A stretch of 52,478 nt of DNA from an uncultured Chitinophagaceae bacterium (lineage in GTDB: Bacteria; Bacteroidota; Bacteroidia; Chitinophagales; Chitinophagaceae). Under the pieces are notes generated by a model, which did no database searches, was not told the origin of the DNA, and saw nothing but the letters and a program-made list of their open reading frames with translations. Within the stretch, counting starts at the first letter, position 1. Each line of letters starts with the position of its first letter. The position numbers were made by a program, and so were the translations under genes. Of this stretch, positions 26,034 to 34,596 are shown in pieces. The stretch lies in the NCBI GenBank assembly GCA_903907815.1, contig CAIVPM010000380.1, positions 1 to 52,478 of the forward strand. The letters run 5' to 3'.

Positions 26034-26175
26034 AAAATAAAAAAGAAAAGCCTCCGTTTATATATACGAAGCTATGAAAGAACGAATGTAGCTTCTCAAA
26101 ATACGATTTGAACTTTTGTTTTCATAGGGTACGGATTAAACACGGGCCGTGGTTTTTACCTCAGGCCTTTTTTTA
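26034..26175. ncRNA. Candidate rod-shaped structured RNA (6S-like?), strand uncertain
   Basis: This 140-base gap folds as one long interrupted hairpin on either strand. Paired blocks from outside in (minus-strand reading) are AAAAG(g)CCT / AGGCTTTT, CC(gt)GTTTA / TAAACGG, GTAC / GTAT, a perfect CTATGAAA / TTTCATAG and CAAAA / TTTTG. T-rich ends flank both sides (CTTTTCTTTTTTA on minus, CCTTTTTTTATTT on plus). The rod with internal bubbles resembles 6S-type RNA, and Bacteroidota have a 6S-Flavo family, but I cannot test the match and no consensus promoter is seen. It could also be a leader or terminator structure for tatD. Confidence 0.3.
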
Positions 26176-26191
26176 TTTAATTAATTGAATT

Positions 26192-26231
26192 TTGAATTAG
26201 CGGATTAACGAATTAGTGAATTAACGAATTA
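26192..26231. repeat. GGATTAACGAATTAGTG repeat, copy 1
   Basis: Sixteen-bp units GAATTAGCGGATTAAC and GAATTAGTGAATTAAC. The same two-unit word recurs almost unchanged at 51269-51306. Confidence 0.65.
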
Positions 26232-26271
26232 TTTGTATTCCAATTATCCATTATCCATTTTCAATTATTAA

Positions 26272-26622
26272 TTACCCTCCTGCTTTCTTCGTATTCTTAT
26301 AGCCATTTTTTATCAGCCAGGCTACCACCTTTTCTTTATTATCGCCCTGTATAATAGCTATTCCTTTTTTAGCAGAGCCACCAGTACCACAATGATTTTT
26401 TAATTTTTTAGCTAAGTCTTCCAGATCTTCTTCGGTACCTACAAAGCCATCAATAATAGTAGCCGCTTTGCCTCCCTTTATTTTAGTATCCAGCTTTATT
26501 CTTAATACTTGTTTATCGGGCGCTAAAGTTTCCTGCGATTCCGCTTCTTCTTTATTAAAATTAAAATTCGGATCGGTACTATATACAAATCCAAATTTGT
26601 CGGAATTGTTTTTCTTACTCAT
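26272..26622 (-). CDS. SUI1/eIF1-like translation factor (YciH type)
   Basis: A 116-residue protein with a C-terminal SUI1 domain (residues ~37-112). The characteristic segments are KQVLRIKLDTKIKGGKAATI, LAKKLKNHCGTGG and IAIIQGDNKEKVVAWLIKNG. Bacterial YciH proteins are homologues of eukaryotic eIF1 and are thought to influence start-site fidelity. The first ~35 residues are a Bacteroidota-style extension (GFVYSTDPNF). It is flanked by word repeats on both sides and is probably transcribed alone. Confidence 0.92.
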   Translation of the reverse strand: MSKKNNSDKFGFVYSTDPNFNFNKEEAESQETLAPDKQVLRIKLDTKIKGGKAATIIDGFVGTEEDLEDLAKKLKNHCGTGGSAKKGIAIIQGDNKEKVVAWLIKNGYKNTKKAGG

Positions 26623-26663
26623 CTATTTATATTTAAATATATGTATTAACTGTATTTGTATTC

Positions 26664-26700
26664 CTCACGACTCACGATGTGTTTTTCACGATTCACGGTT
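26664..26700. repeat. GTGAGTCGTGA repeat, copy D (inverted)
   Basis: CTCACGACTCACGATGTG followed by TTTTTCACGATTCACGG, the same word as copies A-C around the IVP gene, 16 kb away. Confidence 0.6.
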
Positions 26701-26747
26701 CCTAATGTATGCCGCTAAACGACTTAAACGCATTTAACGTTAAACGC

Positions 26748-27608
26748 TTATACAATCACTGCCTTCAAACTTAAATCCAGACTCTTAGCCTGATGAATAA
26801 TACCACCAACGCTAATAAAGTCCACACCAGTAGCAGCATATTCTTCTATATTGTTCAGACCAATTCCTCCACTTGCCTCAGTTTTAAATTCACCCTTAAT
26901 AATAGCGAGTGCTTCCTCTATCAAAGCAGGAGAAAAGTTGTCGAGCATTATTCTGTCTACCTTTCCTTTACCTACTTTACAAATCGTTTTTATATCCTCT
27001 AAATCTCTACTTTCAACTTCAATTTTTAATAACAGATTATTCTTTGTTATATAGTCGTGAGCTTTATTGATAGCCGCTTCCAGTCCGCCACAAAAATCTA
27101 TATGATTATCCTTTAGCATAATCATATCGTACAAACCAAAACGATGATTAGTACCGCCGCCTATTTTCACCGCTTCCTTCTCCAGTAATCTAAAGTTGGG
27201 AGTGGTTTTGCGGGTATCTAATAGTTTCGAATTATAGCCTTTAATCTTGTCTGCAAACTCGTGTGTCAAAGTAGCAATGCCACTCATACGTTGCATACAG
27301 TTCAGCACCAGTCTTTCGCACTTTAAAATGGTATGAATATCCGCCTCCACTTCAAAGGCAATATCGCCGGCTTTCATGCTATCTCCATCCTTTTTATACT
27401 GATGGAAAACAATGTCTTTTTCTTCCTGCAAAAATATTTCTTTAGCTACTCTTACACCCGCCAGAATACCATCCTGTTTTATTTTTAAAACTGCCTTACC
27501 TTTCTTATTTACAGGTATACAACTAAGGGTAGAATGATCGCCACTGCCAATGTCTTCCAGCAGAGCTTCTTTAATTAAATGTTCCAGTTTATTTTCATTC
27601 GTAAACAT
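26748..27608 (-). CDS. nadC: Nicotinate-nucleotide pyrophosphorylase (carboxylating)
   Basis: A 286-residue quinolinate phosphoribosyltransferase that makes nicotinate mononucleotide from quinolinate and PRPP in NAD synthesis. Diagnostic stretches are ERLVLNCMQRMSGIATLT, LLDTRKTTPNFR (substrate-binding Arg/Lys), KIGGGTNHRFGLYDMIMLKD and the C-terminal EASGGIGLNNIEEYAATGVD. All expected parts are present. nadK, the NAD kinase, lies 4 kb away on the opposite strand; there is no nadA or nadB here. Confidence 0.95.
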   Translation of the reverse strand: MFTNENKLEHLIKEALLEDIGSGDHSTLSCIPVNKKGKAVLKIKQDGILAGVRVAKEIFLQEEKDIVFHQYKKDGDSMKAGDIAFEVEADIHTILKCERLVLNCMQRMSGIATLTHEFADKIKGYNSKLLDTRKTTPNFRLLEKEAVKIGGGTNHRFGLYDMIMLKDNHIDFCGGLEAAINKAHDYITKNNLLLKIEVESRDLEDIKTICKVGKGKVDRIMLDNFSPALIEEALAIIKGEFKTEASGGIGLNNIEEYAATGVDFISVGGIIHQAKSLDLSLKAVIV

Positions 27609-27717
27609 TACAATCTGATTTTATATTTATAATCTTAAGCTTATTTTATTGTATGCAAAATAAATCATAAGTATTAATAGAAATTGCTGCGAATGTATAA
27701 GAGATAGCTTTTTCTAA

Positions 27718-27725
27718 TACATTTG
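27718..27725 (+). promoter_or_regulatory. -7 box of the PLD-like cargo gene
   Basis: TACATTTG matches TAnnTTTG, 18 bases before the ATG. No TTG at the correct -33 distance. Confidence 0.45.
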
Positions 27726-27743
27726 AGTTTGAAAATATAGATT

Positions 27744-29417
27744 ATGTTGCATAAACAAGGAGGAAATATTTCCTTCGTACGTTTTTCTTTGTTGATTTTG
27801 TGCCTCTTTATCAGCACTATTTCATTTAGTCAGAACCCAAAAATAAAATGTTATTTCAATCATCCGGTAAATAGCACCTTAAATTCTGGGGTAAAGGCTG
27901 TATACCTTAATGGTACTTTTCCCGATACCATTGTAGCCTATATAAACAGGGCAAAATATACATTGGACATTGCCATTTACAACTATGTTTCTATAGCGGG
28001 TGATGCACTAAGCAAATATGCAACTGCAGTTAACAATGCTAAAGCAAGAGGGGTGAAAGTTCGATGGGTTTATGATGGAAGCTCTTCCAATACAGGGTTA
28101 AAATTAGTAGATACTACTATTCATAGAATTGCTAGCCCTACCTCTTCAGGATATGGTATTATGCATAATAAATTTGTGGTAATAGATGTTAATTCTGCCG
28201 ATTCTAATGATGCATGGGTATTGACAGGTTCCTGCAACTGGACCTCCCAACAGATTACTACCGATTACAATAATTTACTATTTATACAGAATAAAGATGT
28301 TGCACAATTGTACTATACAGAATTTAATAAAATGTGGGGAGGAACAGGCTTAACACCCGATACTACTTTAAGTAAATTCGGCCCAAAGAAATCTACTTCT
28401 TTGTATCATCTTTTCAATGTGAATGGTACTAGTTTAGAAGTTTATTTTAGCCCTAAAGATACTGTTGGAAAACATTTAAAATCTGTTATAAATGCCGCAA
28501 CAAACGAACTCTTTTTTGGTATTTATACTTTTACAGATAATGCATTTGCTACACCCATAAATACTAAATTGTCTGCTGGTGTGAGCGTAAGAGGTATCAT
28601 GGATAATTTTAGTAAAACGTATACTCCATATACTACACTTAGCACAACATTAGGTGCCAATATGATACTGTATACTGGTACTGGAATATATCATAATAAA
28701 GTTCTTCTAAAAGATGCCTTACATCCTGCAAATGATCCCACGGTTTTCACGGGCTCCTTTAACTGGTCAACAGCAGCACAGATAAGCAATGATGAAAATG
28801 CTGTAATTGTGCACGATCCATTTATTGCCAATCAATATTATCAGTCCCTCTGTCAAAACTTTACCGACATGGGTGGTGCAGCATGTATTGCTCCATTACC
28901 TATCAATTTAGTTTCCTTTAAGGGTATAGCATACAACAATCATATTAATAAATTAGACTGGAGTACAGCTGCAGATAATAATACAGATGGTTTTATCCTG
29001 GAAAAGTCTTTCGATAAAGAAAACTTCTTTCCAATAGCTAATATTTCTGTTTCTAACAATAGCGTTTATTCCTTTCTGGATAAAAATATTGAACAGAATA
29101 CAACGTACTACAGGCTTAAACAAATAGACAAAAGTGGTAATTACCAATACTCTTTTGTTATTTCTATCAGTAATAAAGCGTCTGGTTCCATAGAAATTTT
29201 TCCTAATCCGGCACAATCTTCTATTAAAATCAAATCCCCTTCTCTTATAAATAATGTGGTACTTTTTGACTCTTTTGGCAAAAAAGTGAAGGAAATCAAT
29301 ATCAAAGAAAATTCAACTATCGCTATTATTGATATTAGTAACCTTTCCGCTGGTCAATACTTCGCTGAAATTACCAATAGAGATAATAAATTTGTTCAGG
29401 CTTTCTTAAAACACTAA
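27744..29417 (+). CDS. Secreted phospholipase D/nuclease-fold protein with T9SS sorting domain
   Basis: A 557-residue exported protein: signal peptide (LLILCLFISTISFSQ), then two PLD-like domains with HKD motifs at His141 (HNKFVVID, followed by GSCNWT) and His317 (HNKVLLKD, followed by GSFNWS). Both motifs are intact, so the pair can form one active site, as in Nuc/PLD6-type phosphodiesterases. Residues ~385-470 form a linker or fibronectin-like segment, and the last ~75 are a type A T9SS sorting domain (IEIFPNPAQSSIKI ... LSAGQYFAEI). The likely role is an extracellular nuclease or lipase. It sits directly upstream of porV; porU is not here. Confidence 0.9.
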   Translation: MLHKQGGNISFVRFSLLILCLFISTISFSQNPKIKCYFNHPVNSTLNSGVKAVYLNGTFPDTIVAYINRAKYTLDIAIYNYVSIAGDALSKYATAVNNAKARGVKVRWVYDGSSSNTGLKLVDTTIHRIASPTSSGYGIMHNKFVVIDVNSADSNDAWVLTGSCNWTSQQITTDYNNLLFIQNKDVAQLYYTEFNKMWGGTGLTPDTTLSKFGPKKSTSLYHLFNVNGTSLEVYFSPKDTVGKHLKSVINAATNELFFGIYTFTDNAFATPINTKLSAGVSVRGIMDNFSKTYTPYTTLSTTLGANMILYTGTGIYHNKVLLKDALHPANDPTVFTGSFNWSTAAQISNDENAVIVHDPFIANQYYQSLCQNFTDMGGAACIAPLPINLVSFKGIAYNNHINKLDWSTAADNNTDGFILEKSFDKENFFPIANISVSNNSVYSFLDKNIEQNTTYYRLKQIDKSGNYQYSFVISISNKASGSIEIFPNPAQSSIKIKSPSLINNVVLFDSFGKKVKEINIKENSTIAIIDISNLSAGQYFAEITNRDNKFVQAFLKH

Positions 29418-29594
29418 TTTTTTTTACTTGTTTAATAATTTTGTTGTAATATTGTCTCGTAAAACTTAAAAGCCGGTATCCAAAACCGCTTATAATTCAA
29501 AAATTAATGAATGATTTGATTTCTACTTGGTATTAAATTTTTATTGTAACAACAAACATTTTTGAATTAGTATTTCATTATTAAATTTTATTTC
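29418..29594. other. Gap before porV
   Basis: An AT-rich 177-base gap. A bulged 7-bp hairpin AAGC(c)GGT / ACCGCTT at about 29470-29492 is the only structure seen. No full TAnnTTTG box was found, so the porV promoter is unassigned. Confidence 0.3.
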
Positions 29595-30794
29595 ATGAAA
29601 AGACAACCAATAAGGTTAGCTGCCTTTATTTTATTAACTAGCTTTATCTGCAACTATTCATTCGGACAGGCCGATATTAATGTGGTAACTACTGCTGTTC
29701 CATTCTTAAGAATCAACAACGATGCTCGTGGTGGTGGTATGGGAGAAACGGGTATTGCTCTATCTCCTGATGCATACTCACACTTCTGGAATGCTGCAAA
29801 GACTCCATTTATTAAAGATAAATTTTCTGGTATTGGTGTTTCTTATACTCCATGGTTATCCGACCTTGGTTTGAACGACGTATATCTTGCTTCCCTTACA
29901 GGATTCTACAAACTTGGTGATGATGAAAAATCAGCATTAAGTGCAGGTCTAAGATATTTTAGTCTTGGTAGTATTCAATTTACTAAAGATGATGGTACAA
30001 ATCTTCAACAATATCGTCCAAGAGAATTTCAGTTTGATGTAGCTTATTCCAGAAAGCTATCTACTAAATTATCAATGGGTGTAGCTTTAAGATATATCAA
30101 CTCCGATTTGGCTTATGGTAATCTTGGTGGAGTAGATTATAAAACAGGAAGTGCTGTTGCTGGCGATATCACTTTATATCATCATGGTTTAGATGCAAGT
30201 GGAAAAGGATTAAACTGGGGGGTAACTTTATCTAATCTTGGTTCTAAAATAGGTTATACTTCCGATAATCAGAATAAAGATTATATCCCTGCTAACTTAG
30301 GTGTTGGTTTGGCTTATACTACTGTATTTGATGAAAGCAATAAAATGACTTTTGGCTTGGATTTAAATAAATTGTTAGTTCCAGCTACACCTATTTCATC
30401 TAATACTGGTGTTCAAACTTATGATGACTCTGTAAATGCTGTAAACCTTTCTGGTTACAGAAATAGCAGTGTAATTTCCAGCTGGTTCAAATCTTTCAGT
30501 GATGGTCAGAATCAATTGTCCGAAGTTCAGGCTTCATTAGGAGTAGAGTATGTTTACGATGATCAGTTCATGTTAAGAGCTGGTTACTTCTACGAAGATA
30601 AAAATAAAGGAGATCGTCAATACTTTACAGCAGGTATTGGTTTAAAGTATAGCTTTATGGGATTGAACTTTGCTTACATCATCCCTTCTAATTCTGGAAT
30701 CACTAGAAATCCATTGTCAAACACAATGAGATTTAGTATATTATTTGATTTGGAAGAAGGTGGTGGAACTGCAACTGCTGCTACCCCGAAATAG
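29595..30794 (+). CDS. porV: T9SS outer-membrane protein PorV (LptO)
   Basis: A 399-residue outer-membrane beta-barrel of the FadL-like PorV family. A signal peptide (FILLTSFICNYSFGQ) precedes the family start AVPFLRINNDARGGGMGETGIALSPDAYSHFWN; further matches are GIGVSYTPWLSDLGLNDVYLA and LRYINSDLAYGN. PorV binds cargo emerging from the T9SS translocon and hands it to the PorU attachment complex. The C-terminus TMRFSILFDLEEGG... carries a short Gly/Thr/Ala-rich tail. ispF starts 8 bases after the stop, so porV-ispF-nadK and the DUF6089 gene may be one operon. Confidence 0.95.
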   Translation: MKRQPIRLAAFILLTSFICNYSFGQADINVVTTAVPFLRINNDARGGGMGETGIALSPDAYSHFWNAAKTPFIKDKFSGIGVSYTPWLSDLGLNDVYLASLTGFYKLGDDEKSALSAGLRYFSLGSIQFTKDDGTNLQQYRPREFQFDVAYSRKLSTKLSMGVALRYINSDLAYGNLGGVDYKTGSAVAGDITLYHHGLDASGKGLNWGVTLSNLGSKIGYTSDNQNKDYIPANLGVGLAYTTVFDESNKMTFGLDLNKLLVPATPISSNTGVQTYDDSVNAVNLSGYRNSSVISSWFKSFSDGQNQLSEVQASLGVEYVYDDQFMLRAGYFYEDKNKGDRQYFTAGIGLKYSFMGLNFAYIIPSNSGITRNPLSNTMRFSILFDLEEGGGTATAATPK

Positions 30795-30802
30795 TTTTAA
30801 TA

Positions 30803-31276
30803 ATGCGAATTGGATTTGGAATAGATTTTCATCAGTTAGTTGAAGGAAGAGATTTGTGGCTTGGAGGAATTAAAATCCCACATCATAAGGGTTCTTTAGG
30901 GCATAGTGATGCCGATGTATTATTACATGCAATCTGCGATGCTTTACTAGGCGCAGCATGTTTGGGAGATATAGGAAAACATTTTCCGGATACCTCTTCA
31001 GAGTTTAAAAATATTGATAGTAAAATACTACTCAAACGTACAGTTGAATTATTGTTGGTAGAAGGGTACTCCATCATCAACATTGATTCAACTGTTTGTT
31101 TAGAGTTACCCAAGATAAAACCTTACGTAGAGGAAATGCAGAGAACTATTGCGGAGATTTGTAATATCACCAACCGCGATATATCTATTAAAGCTACCAC
31201 TACAGAAACAATGGGTTTCGTGGGACGTCAGGAAGGATTGCAGGCTTTCGCTACTGCACTCATTCAACGTAAGTAA
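30803..31276 (+). CDS. ispF: 2-C-methyl-D-erythritol 2,4-cyclodiphosphate synthase
   Basis: A 157-residue enzyme of the non-mevalonate isoprenoid pathway. The metal-binding Asp8-x-His10 of GIDFHQL, the HSDADVLLHAICDALLGAA segment with a further His ligand, GDIGKHFPDT and the C-terminal KATTTETMGFVGRQEG are all canonical. It lies 8 bases after porV and 36 before nadK on the same strand, so it is probably translated from a shared message. Confidence 0.96.
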   Translation: MRIGFGIDFHQLVEGRDLWLGGIKIPHHKGSLGHSDADVLLHAICDALLGAACLGDIGKHFPDTSSEFKNIDSKILLKRTVELLLVEGYSIINIDSTVCLELPKIKPYVEEMQRTIAEICNITNRDISIKATTTETMGFVGRQEGLQAFATALIQRK

Positions 31277-31312
31277 GCTGCTGGTTTTTATATGTTCGTC
31301 TAAAAATGTTAC

Positions 31313-32191
31313 ATGAAGGTTGCAATTTATACTAGAGGGTTAGATATTGATCAGGTGAATCCTTTACAGGTTTTACTGGAGGAGCTGGAGAAATATAATG
31401 TCGACGTTCTAATCTACAGACCACTGCTTGGAAAATTCCCTTTACCTGCAAAACACCTTGATAAACTTACCCCTTTTCAGGTTTCAGAAGATCTTGATGA
31501 TTCTGTTGACTGCATGATTACTATTGGCGGAGATGGAACCATCTTGGATGCCGTTACCCTTATTAAGGATAAAAATATACCTATCCTCGGTATCAACTTT
31601 GGCCGATTAGGTTTCCTTGTAAACATTAATAAAGAAGAATTAACTGCTGCTGTTGAAGCACTGATTAATAGAACATACGTAATAGATAAAAGAAGTCTCT
31701 TACATGTAGATGCAAACAAACCTTTGTTCGAAAGCGCTCCTTTTGGATTAAACGAATTTGCAATACATAAAAGAGATACGGCACCCATGATTAAAATTCA
31801 TACTTATCTAAATGGTGAGTTCCTGAATTCTTACTGGGCCGATGGTTTAATAGTATCAACACCTACAGGTTCTACAGGGTATAATATGAGCTGCAATGGC
31901 CCAATATTATTCCCCGAATCTGCTTCCTTTGTAGTTACGCCCGTAGCGCCTCATAATTTAAATGTTCGCTCTATTATTATTTCCGACGAGAGTGTAATAT
32001 CTTTTGAGGTAGAAGGTAGAACTGAACATTTTATTTGTGCGTTGGATGCAAGAAGAGAAATAGTGGATGTAAGCTTTCAGATAGCAGTAAGAAGAGAAAA
32101 ATTCTGCGCTAATCTGATCCGTCTTAATGAAAACAGTTTCCTATCTACTTTACGTACAAAATTAATGTGGGGTTTAGATAAAAGGAATTAA
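31313..32191 (+). CDS. nadK: NAD kinase
   Basis: A 292-residue ATP-dependent kinase making NADP. The GGDG motif (IGGDGTILDAV, catalytic Asp74) and the second substrate segment DGLIVSTPTGSTGYN are present, followed by PVAPHNLNVRSIII. Length is typical for Bacteroidota. It sits between ispF and a DUF6089 barrel gene; I recall nadK next to a DUF6089 (PorG-like) gene in other Bacteroidota, so the order looks ancestral. Confidence 0.95.
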   Translation: MKVAIYTRGLDIDQVNPLQVLLEELEKYNVDVLIYRPLLGKFPLPAKHLDKLTPFQVSEDLDDSVDCMITIGGDGTILDAVTLIKDKNIPILGINFGRLGFLVNINKEELTAAVEALINRTYVIDKRSLLHVDANKPLFESAPFGLNEFAIHKRDTAPMIKIHTYLNGEFLNSYWADGLIVSTPTGSTGYNMSCNGPILFPESASFVVTPVAPHNLNVRSIIISDESVISFEVEGRTEHFICALDARREIVDVSFQIAVRREKFCANLIRLNENSFLSTLRTKLMWGLDKRN

Positions 32192-32238
32192 CATTTTCTA
32201 TTCTTTATTTGCCTCATTTTTACACTACTAATTTATCT

Positions 32239-33084
32239 ATGCAATTAAGGAAATACATATTATCCTTCTTCTTTCTGTCGGCTGGTATTATAGGTCATAC
32301 GCAGGTGGTAGAAAGCTATCAGAAACTCGCAGAGTTGGGAATGTCTACTGGTGTAGCACACTATTTTGGCGATCTTAATTCCAATGCTGCTGTTAATTGC
32401 CCTAAGACTACAACATCACTTTTCTTTACTAAGCAGTTTAATAATTATCTGGGTATTAAAATAGCCGGCACTTATGCTCAACTGGGCTATGCAGATAAAT
32501 ACAACAGTAATTATGTGCAGCAAAGAAGAAATCTAAGCTTTAATACAGATGTATGGGAGTTATCGGTAATGGGTGATTTTAATTTCTATGAATTTTATCC
32601 TGGCCTTCGTGGCAATTATACTTTCACACCGTATATGGGGTTAGGTGTTGGTATATTTAGTTACGATCCTTATGCATACTTACAAGGACAAAAATATTAC
32701 CTACGCGATCTGGGTACAGAAGGTCAATTGGCTAATGGTGGAAAGAACTACAGTAAAACAGCTGTTTGCTTCCCGCTTTGTGTTGGTATTAAGGTAAACC
32801 TTACCCGACGTTTAAATTTCTATACAGAGCTTTGTTATCGACTTACTACAACCGATTATATTGATGATGTAAGTGGCAACTATTCTCCCGATTCATTTAA
32901 TCCTAATGCAGGCGGCAATCAGTTAATTACGTATCAATTACAGGATAGAAGCTATGAAACCGGAAGCCGAATAGGTATTCAAGGCCGTCAGAGAGGCAAT
33001 TCCAGCAGAAACGATGCTTATGTTACCTTACAGGTAGGATTATCCCTCAATTTCTTATCTTATCTCTGCCCTGGTTTTAATTAG
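32239..33084 (+). CDS. DUF6089 outer-membrane barrel, PorG-like
   Basis: A 281-residue predicted outer-membrane beta-barrel. The start at 32239 (MQLRKYILSFFFLSAGIIGHTQ) gives a proper signal peptide; a TTG ten codons upstream is less likely. The family start ELGMSTGVAHYFGDLNSNAA and FTPYMGLGVGIFSYDPYAYL mark the DUF6089 group, of which some members are annotated as the T9SS barrel PorG. The final residue pattern (Val-Gly-Leu-Ser-Leu-Asn-Phe) fits a last beta-strand. It follows nadK by 47 bases. PorG itself is plausible because porV is close, but other DUF6089 paralogues exist. Confidence 0.75.
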   Translation: MQLRKYILSFFFLSAGIIGHTQVVESYQKLAELGMSTGVAHYFGDLNSNAAVNCPKTTTSLFFTKQFNNYLGIKIAGTYAQLGYADKYNSNYVQQRRNLSFNTDVWELSVMGDFNFYEFYPGLRGNYTFTPYMGLGVGIFSYDPYAYLQGQKYYLRDLGTEGQLANGGKNYSKTAVCFPLCVGIKVNLTRRLNFYTELCYRLTTTDYIDDVSGNYSPDSFNPNAGGNQLITYQLQDRSYETGSRIGIQGRQRGNSSRNDAYVTLQVGLSLNFLSYLCPGFN

Positions 33085-33157
33085 TATAACAAGCGTGTTG
33101 TAATCATACAATAAAAAAGATCTAAACATACCTGAGTTATTAATAGCTCAATTACGA

Positions 33158-33457
33158 TTAAATCCTAATGGATAATTCTAAATGTCCACCTAAACCTTGT
33201 TCTACAATTTTCTGAAGAGTAGATATTCTAACTTCTTTTAAGTTATTCTCAATTCGAGAAATGTACCCTTTATTGGTACCACATTTAACAGCAAGTTGTT
33301 CTTGAGTCATCCCTTTATTAAGTCTGGCTTGTTGTAACAAAGCCCCGAGTTTAAAAGCTTCGAATCCTTTTTCAAACTCATCTCTTTTTGATGTGCCTTT
33401 TTCACCGTATTCTTCATCAATAAATTGGTCGAGTGATTTTAAATTATTATTCTTCAT
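33158..33457 (-). CDS. HigA-type antitoxin (XRE helix-turn-helix)
   Basis: A 99-residue DNA-binding antitoxin. The helix-turn-helix is LLQQARLNKGMTQEQLAVKC and GTNKGYISRIENN (residues ~39-73). The N-terminal MKNNNLKSLDQFIDEEYGEKGTSKRDEFE is the usual charged lead. Its ATG overlaps the TGA of the toxin gene by four bases (ATGA), so translation is coupled and the toxin is made first, as in higBA loci. Both partners are intact. Confidence 0.88.
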   Translation of the reverse strand: MKNNNLKSLDQFIDEEYGEKGTSKRDEFEKGFEAFKLGALLQQARLNKGMTQEQLAVKCGTNKGYISRIENNLKEVRISTLQKIVEQGLGGHLELSIRI

Positions 33458-33819
33458 TTCTTATTATTTATTTGTTGCTTCTCAGCAAAGTATTCAACTT
33501 TTATTTTTTCTGCTTTTTCGATTTCCTGTTTTGGAGTTTTCTGAGATTTCTTTTGAAACCCATTTGCTAATACAATTAATCTACCATTGTCAAAGAAAGA
33601 AAAAATTCTAAAAATATCACTTCCATATTTTACCCTTATCTCATAAAGCCCATCAGTAGATTCCAGATGTTTAAAATACTCTTCAGGTACAATTCTTAAT
33701 GTTTCTACTAGTTTAATTGTCCAGATTATTTTCTCTTTTACTTTTGGCTTTTGTATTATATAGAAGTCAGTAAAATAGTTTTTATACAAAAATGATATCC
33801 TTAACTTTTCTTCCTCCAT
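33454..33819 (-). CDS. RelE/HigB-type toxin (Gp49-like)
   Basis: A 121-residue RelE-superfamily mRNA endonuclease. The Gp49-like signature is visible as GLYEIRVKYGSDIFRIFSFFDNGRLIVLANGFQKKSQKTP (residues ~57-96, cut here in two: GLYEIRVKYGS and FQKKSQKTP are the diagnostic ends), followed by a basic C-terminal helix QEIEKAEKIKVEYF. No disruption is seen. The antitoxin gene overlaps its stop by four bases. It is likely a stress-response or stabilisation module. Confidence 0.88.
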   Translation of the reverse strand: MEEEKLRISFLYKNYFTDFYIIQKPKVKEKIIWTIKLVETLRIVPEEYFKHLESTDGLYEIRVKYGSDIFRIFSFFDNGRLIVLANGFQKKSQKTPKQEIEKAEKIKVEYFAEKQQINNKK

Positions 33820-33908
33820 TTATGTAAAAATAACAAAGTTGTCCGAATGTACAACAATTATTATATTTTGGATAAGATATTCAATTGGTACCATACTTTA
33901 TTTACCCC

Positions 33909-33950
33909 TAAAACAAAAAGAGCGATTTAGTTTCCCGAATCGCTCTTTTC
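33909..33950 (-). terminator. Terminator after the DUF3830 gene
   Basis: A 12-bp stem AAAAGAGCGATT / AATCGCTCTTTT (33917-33949), followed on the minus strand by TTTGTTTTAGGGG. Nearly identical to the terminator at 34515-34563. Confidence 0.85.
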
Positions 33951-34012
33951 TAATTTCGTATTTAAATACACTAATACAATGTACTTGTTTCTAAGTCTAT
34001 ATTTTGTAGAAA

Positions 34013-34429
34013 CTAATCTATCTTTTGAAAGGAGAGAGTCTGCCCTCCGTTTTTCCATATTTGTTCCCCAAGCGCTTTTAGTTTTACTAAATCGCTCTCA
34101 ATAACTTTTGCAAATATATTACAGCAATCCAGTCCTTTTCCTTCACCATAATATATACCCATACAGTTTGCAGTCTTTGTTCTGGTGGGTTTAGAAGGCC
34201 CTAAAACAACTTCTCCTGTTTCGGTAAATACAGATGAATTTTCTTGAATGATATCAAGCCCTGGAACATTATCAATCCATATTTCCTGTCCCGATACTCT
34301 GGCATGTAAAAATGTTCTTTTAAATGGCAAAAGCAATTCAAATGCTTTAACTGTATTGGGTGCTTCATTTAAATAGTATTCAAAAAGAATGCTTTCATTG
34401 TCTTCTGTTATTACTTTAAAGCCTGTCAT
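34013..34429 (-). CDS. DUF3830 family protein (cyclophilin-like fold)
   Basis: A 138-residue small soluble protein. The segment NEAPNTVKAFELLLPFKRTFLHARVSGQEIWID matches the pattern of the DUF3830 / cyclophilin-like family (a lid of 'aP.t..af...LP......harwsG...w'). Its later part KTANCMGIYYGEGKGLDCCN has a Cys-Cys pair but no catalytic motif I recognise. Members have no firm function. It lies between the PpiD-like gene and a higBA module and has its own terminator downstream, so it is a single-gene unit. Confidence 0.65.
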   Translation of the reverse strand: MTGFKVITEDNESILFEYYLNEAPNTVKAFELLLPFKRTFLHARVSGQEIWIDNVPGLDIIQENSSVFTETGEVVLGPSKPTRTKTANCMGIYYGEGKGLDCCNIFAKVIESDLVKLKALGEQIWKNGGQTLSFQKID

Positions 34430-34514
34430 AGTTTTAATACTTTGAATAATTAAACGGTAAATTTATTTAAAATTTTTATTAGATGCAAAGTGTCCATTAA
34501 AACATACTGATTGT

Positions 34515-34563
34515 ATAACCCTAAAACAAAAAGAGCGATTCAGTTTCCCGAATCGCTCTTTTT
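34515..34563 (-). terminator. Terminator after the PpiD-like gene
   Basis: A 13-bp perfect stem AAAAAGAGCGATT / AATCGCTCTTTTT (34528-34563). The minus-strand tail TTTGTTTTAGGG completes an intrinsic terminator. Almost a copy of the one at 33909-33950. Confidence 0.88.
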
Positions 34564-34596
34564 ATTTATTATCCCCCTTTAGGAGATAGGTATCTA

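Noticed and set aside
26034-26175. tRNA or tmRNA in the tatD-SUI1 gap
   Set aside because: No cloverleaf, no T-loop GTTCNANNC and no CCA end; the fold is a single rod.
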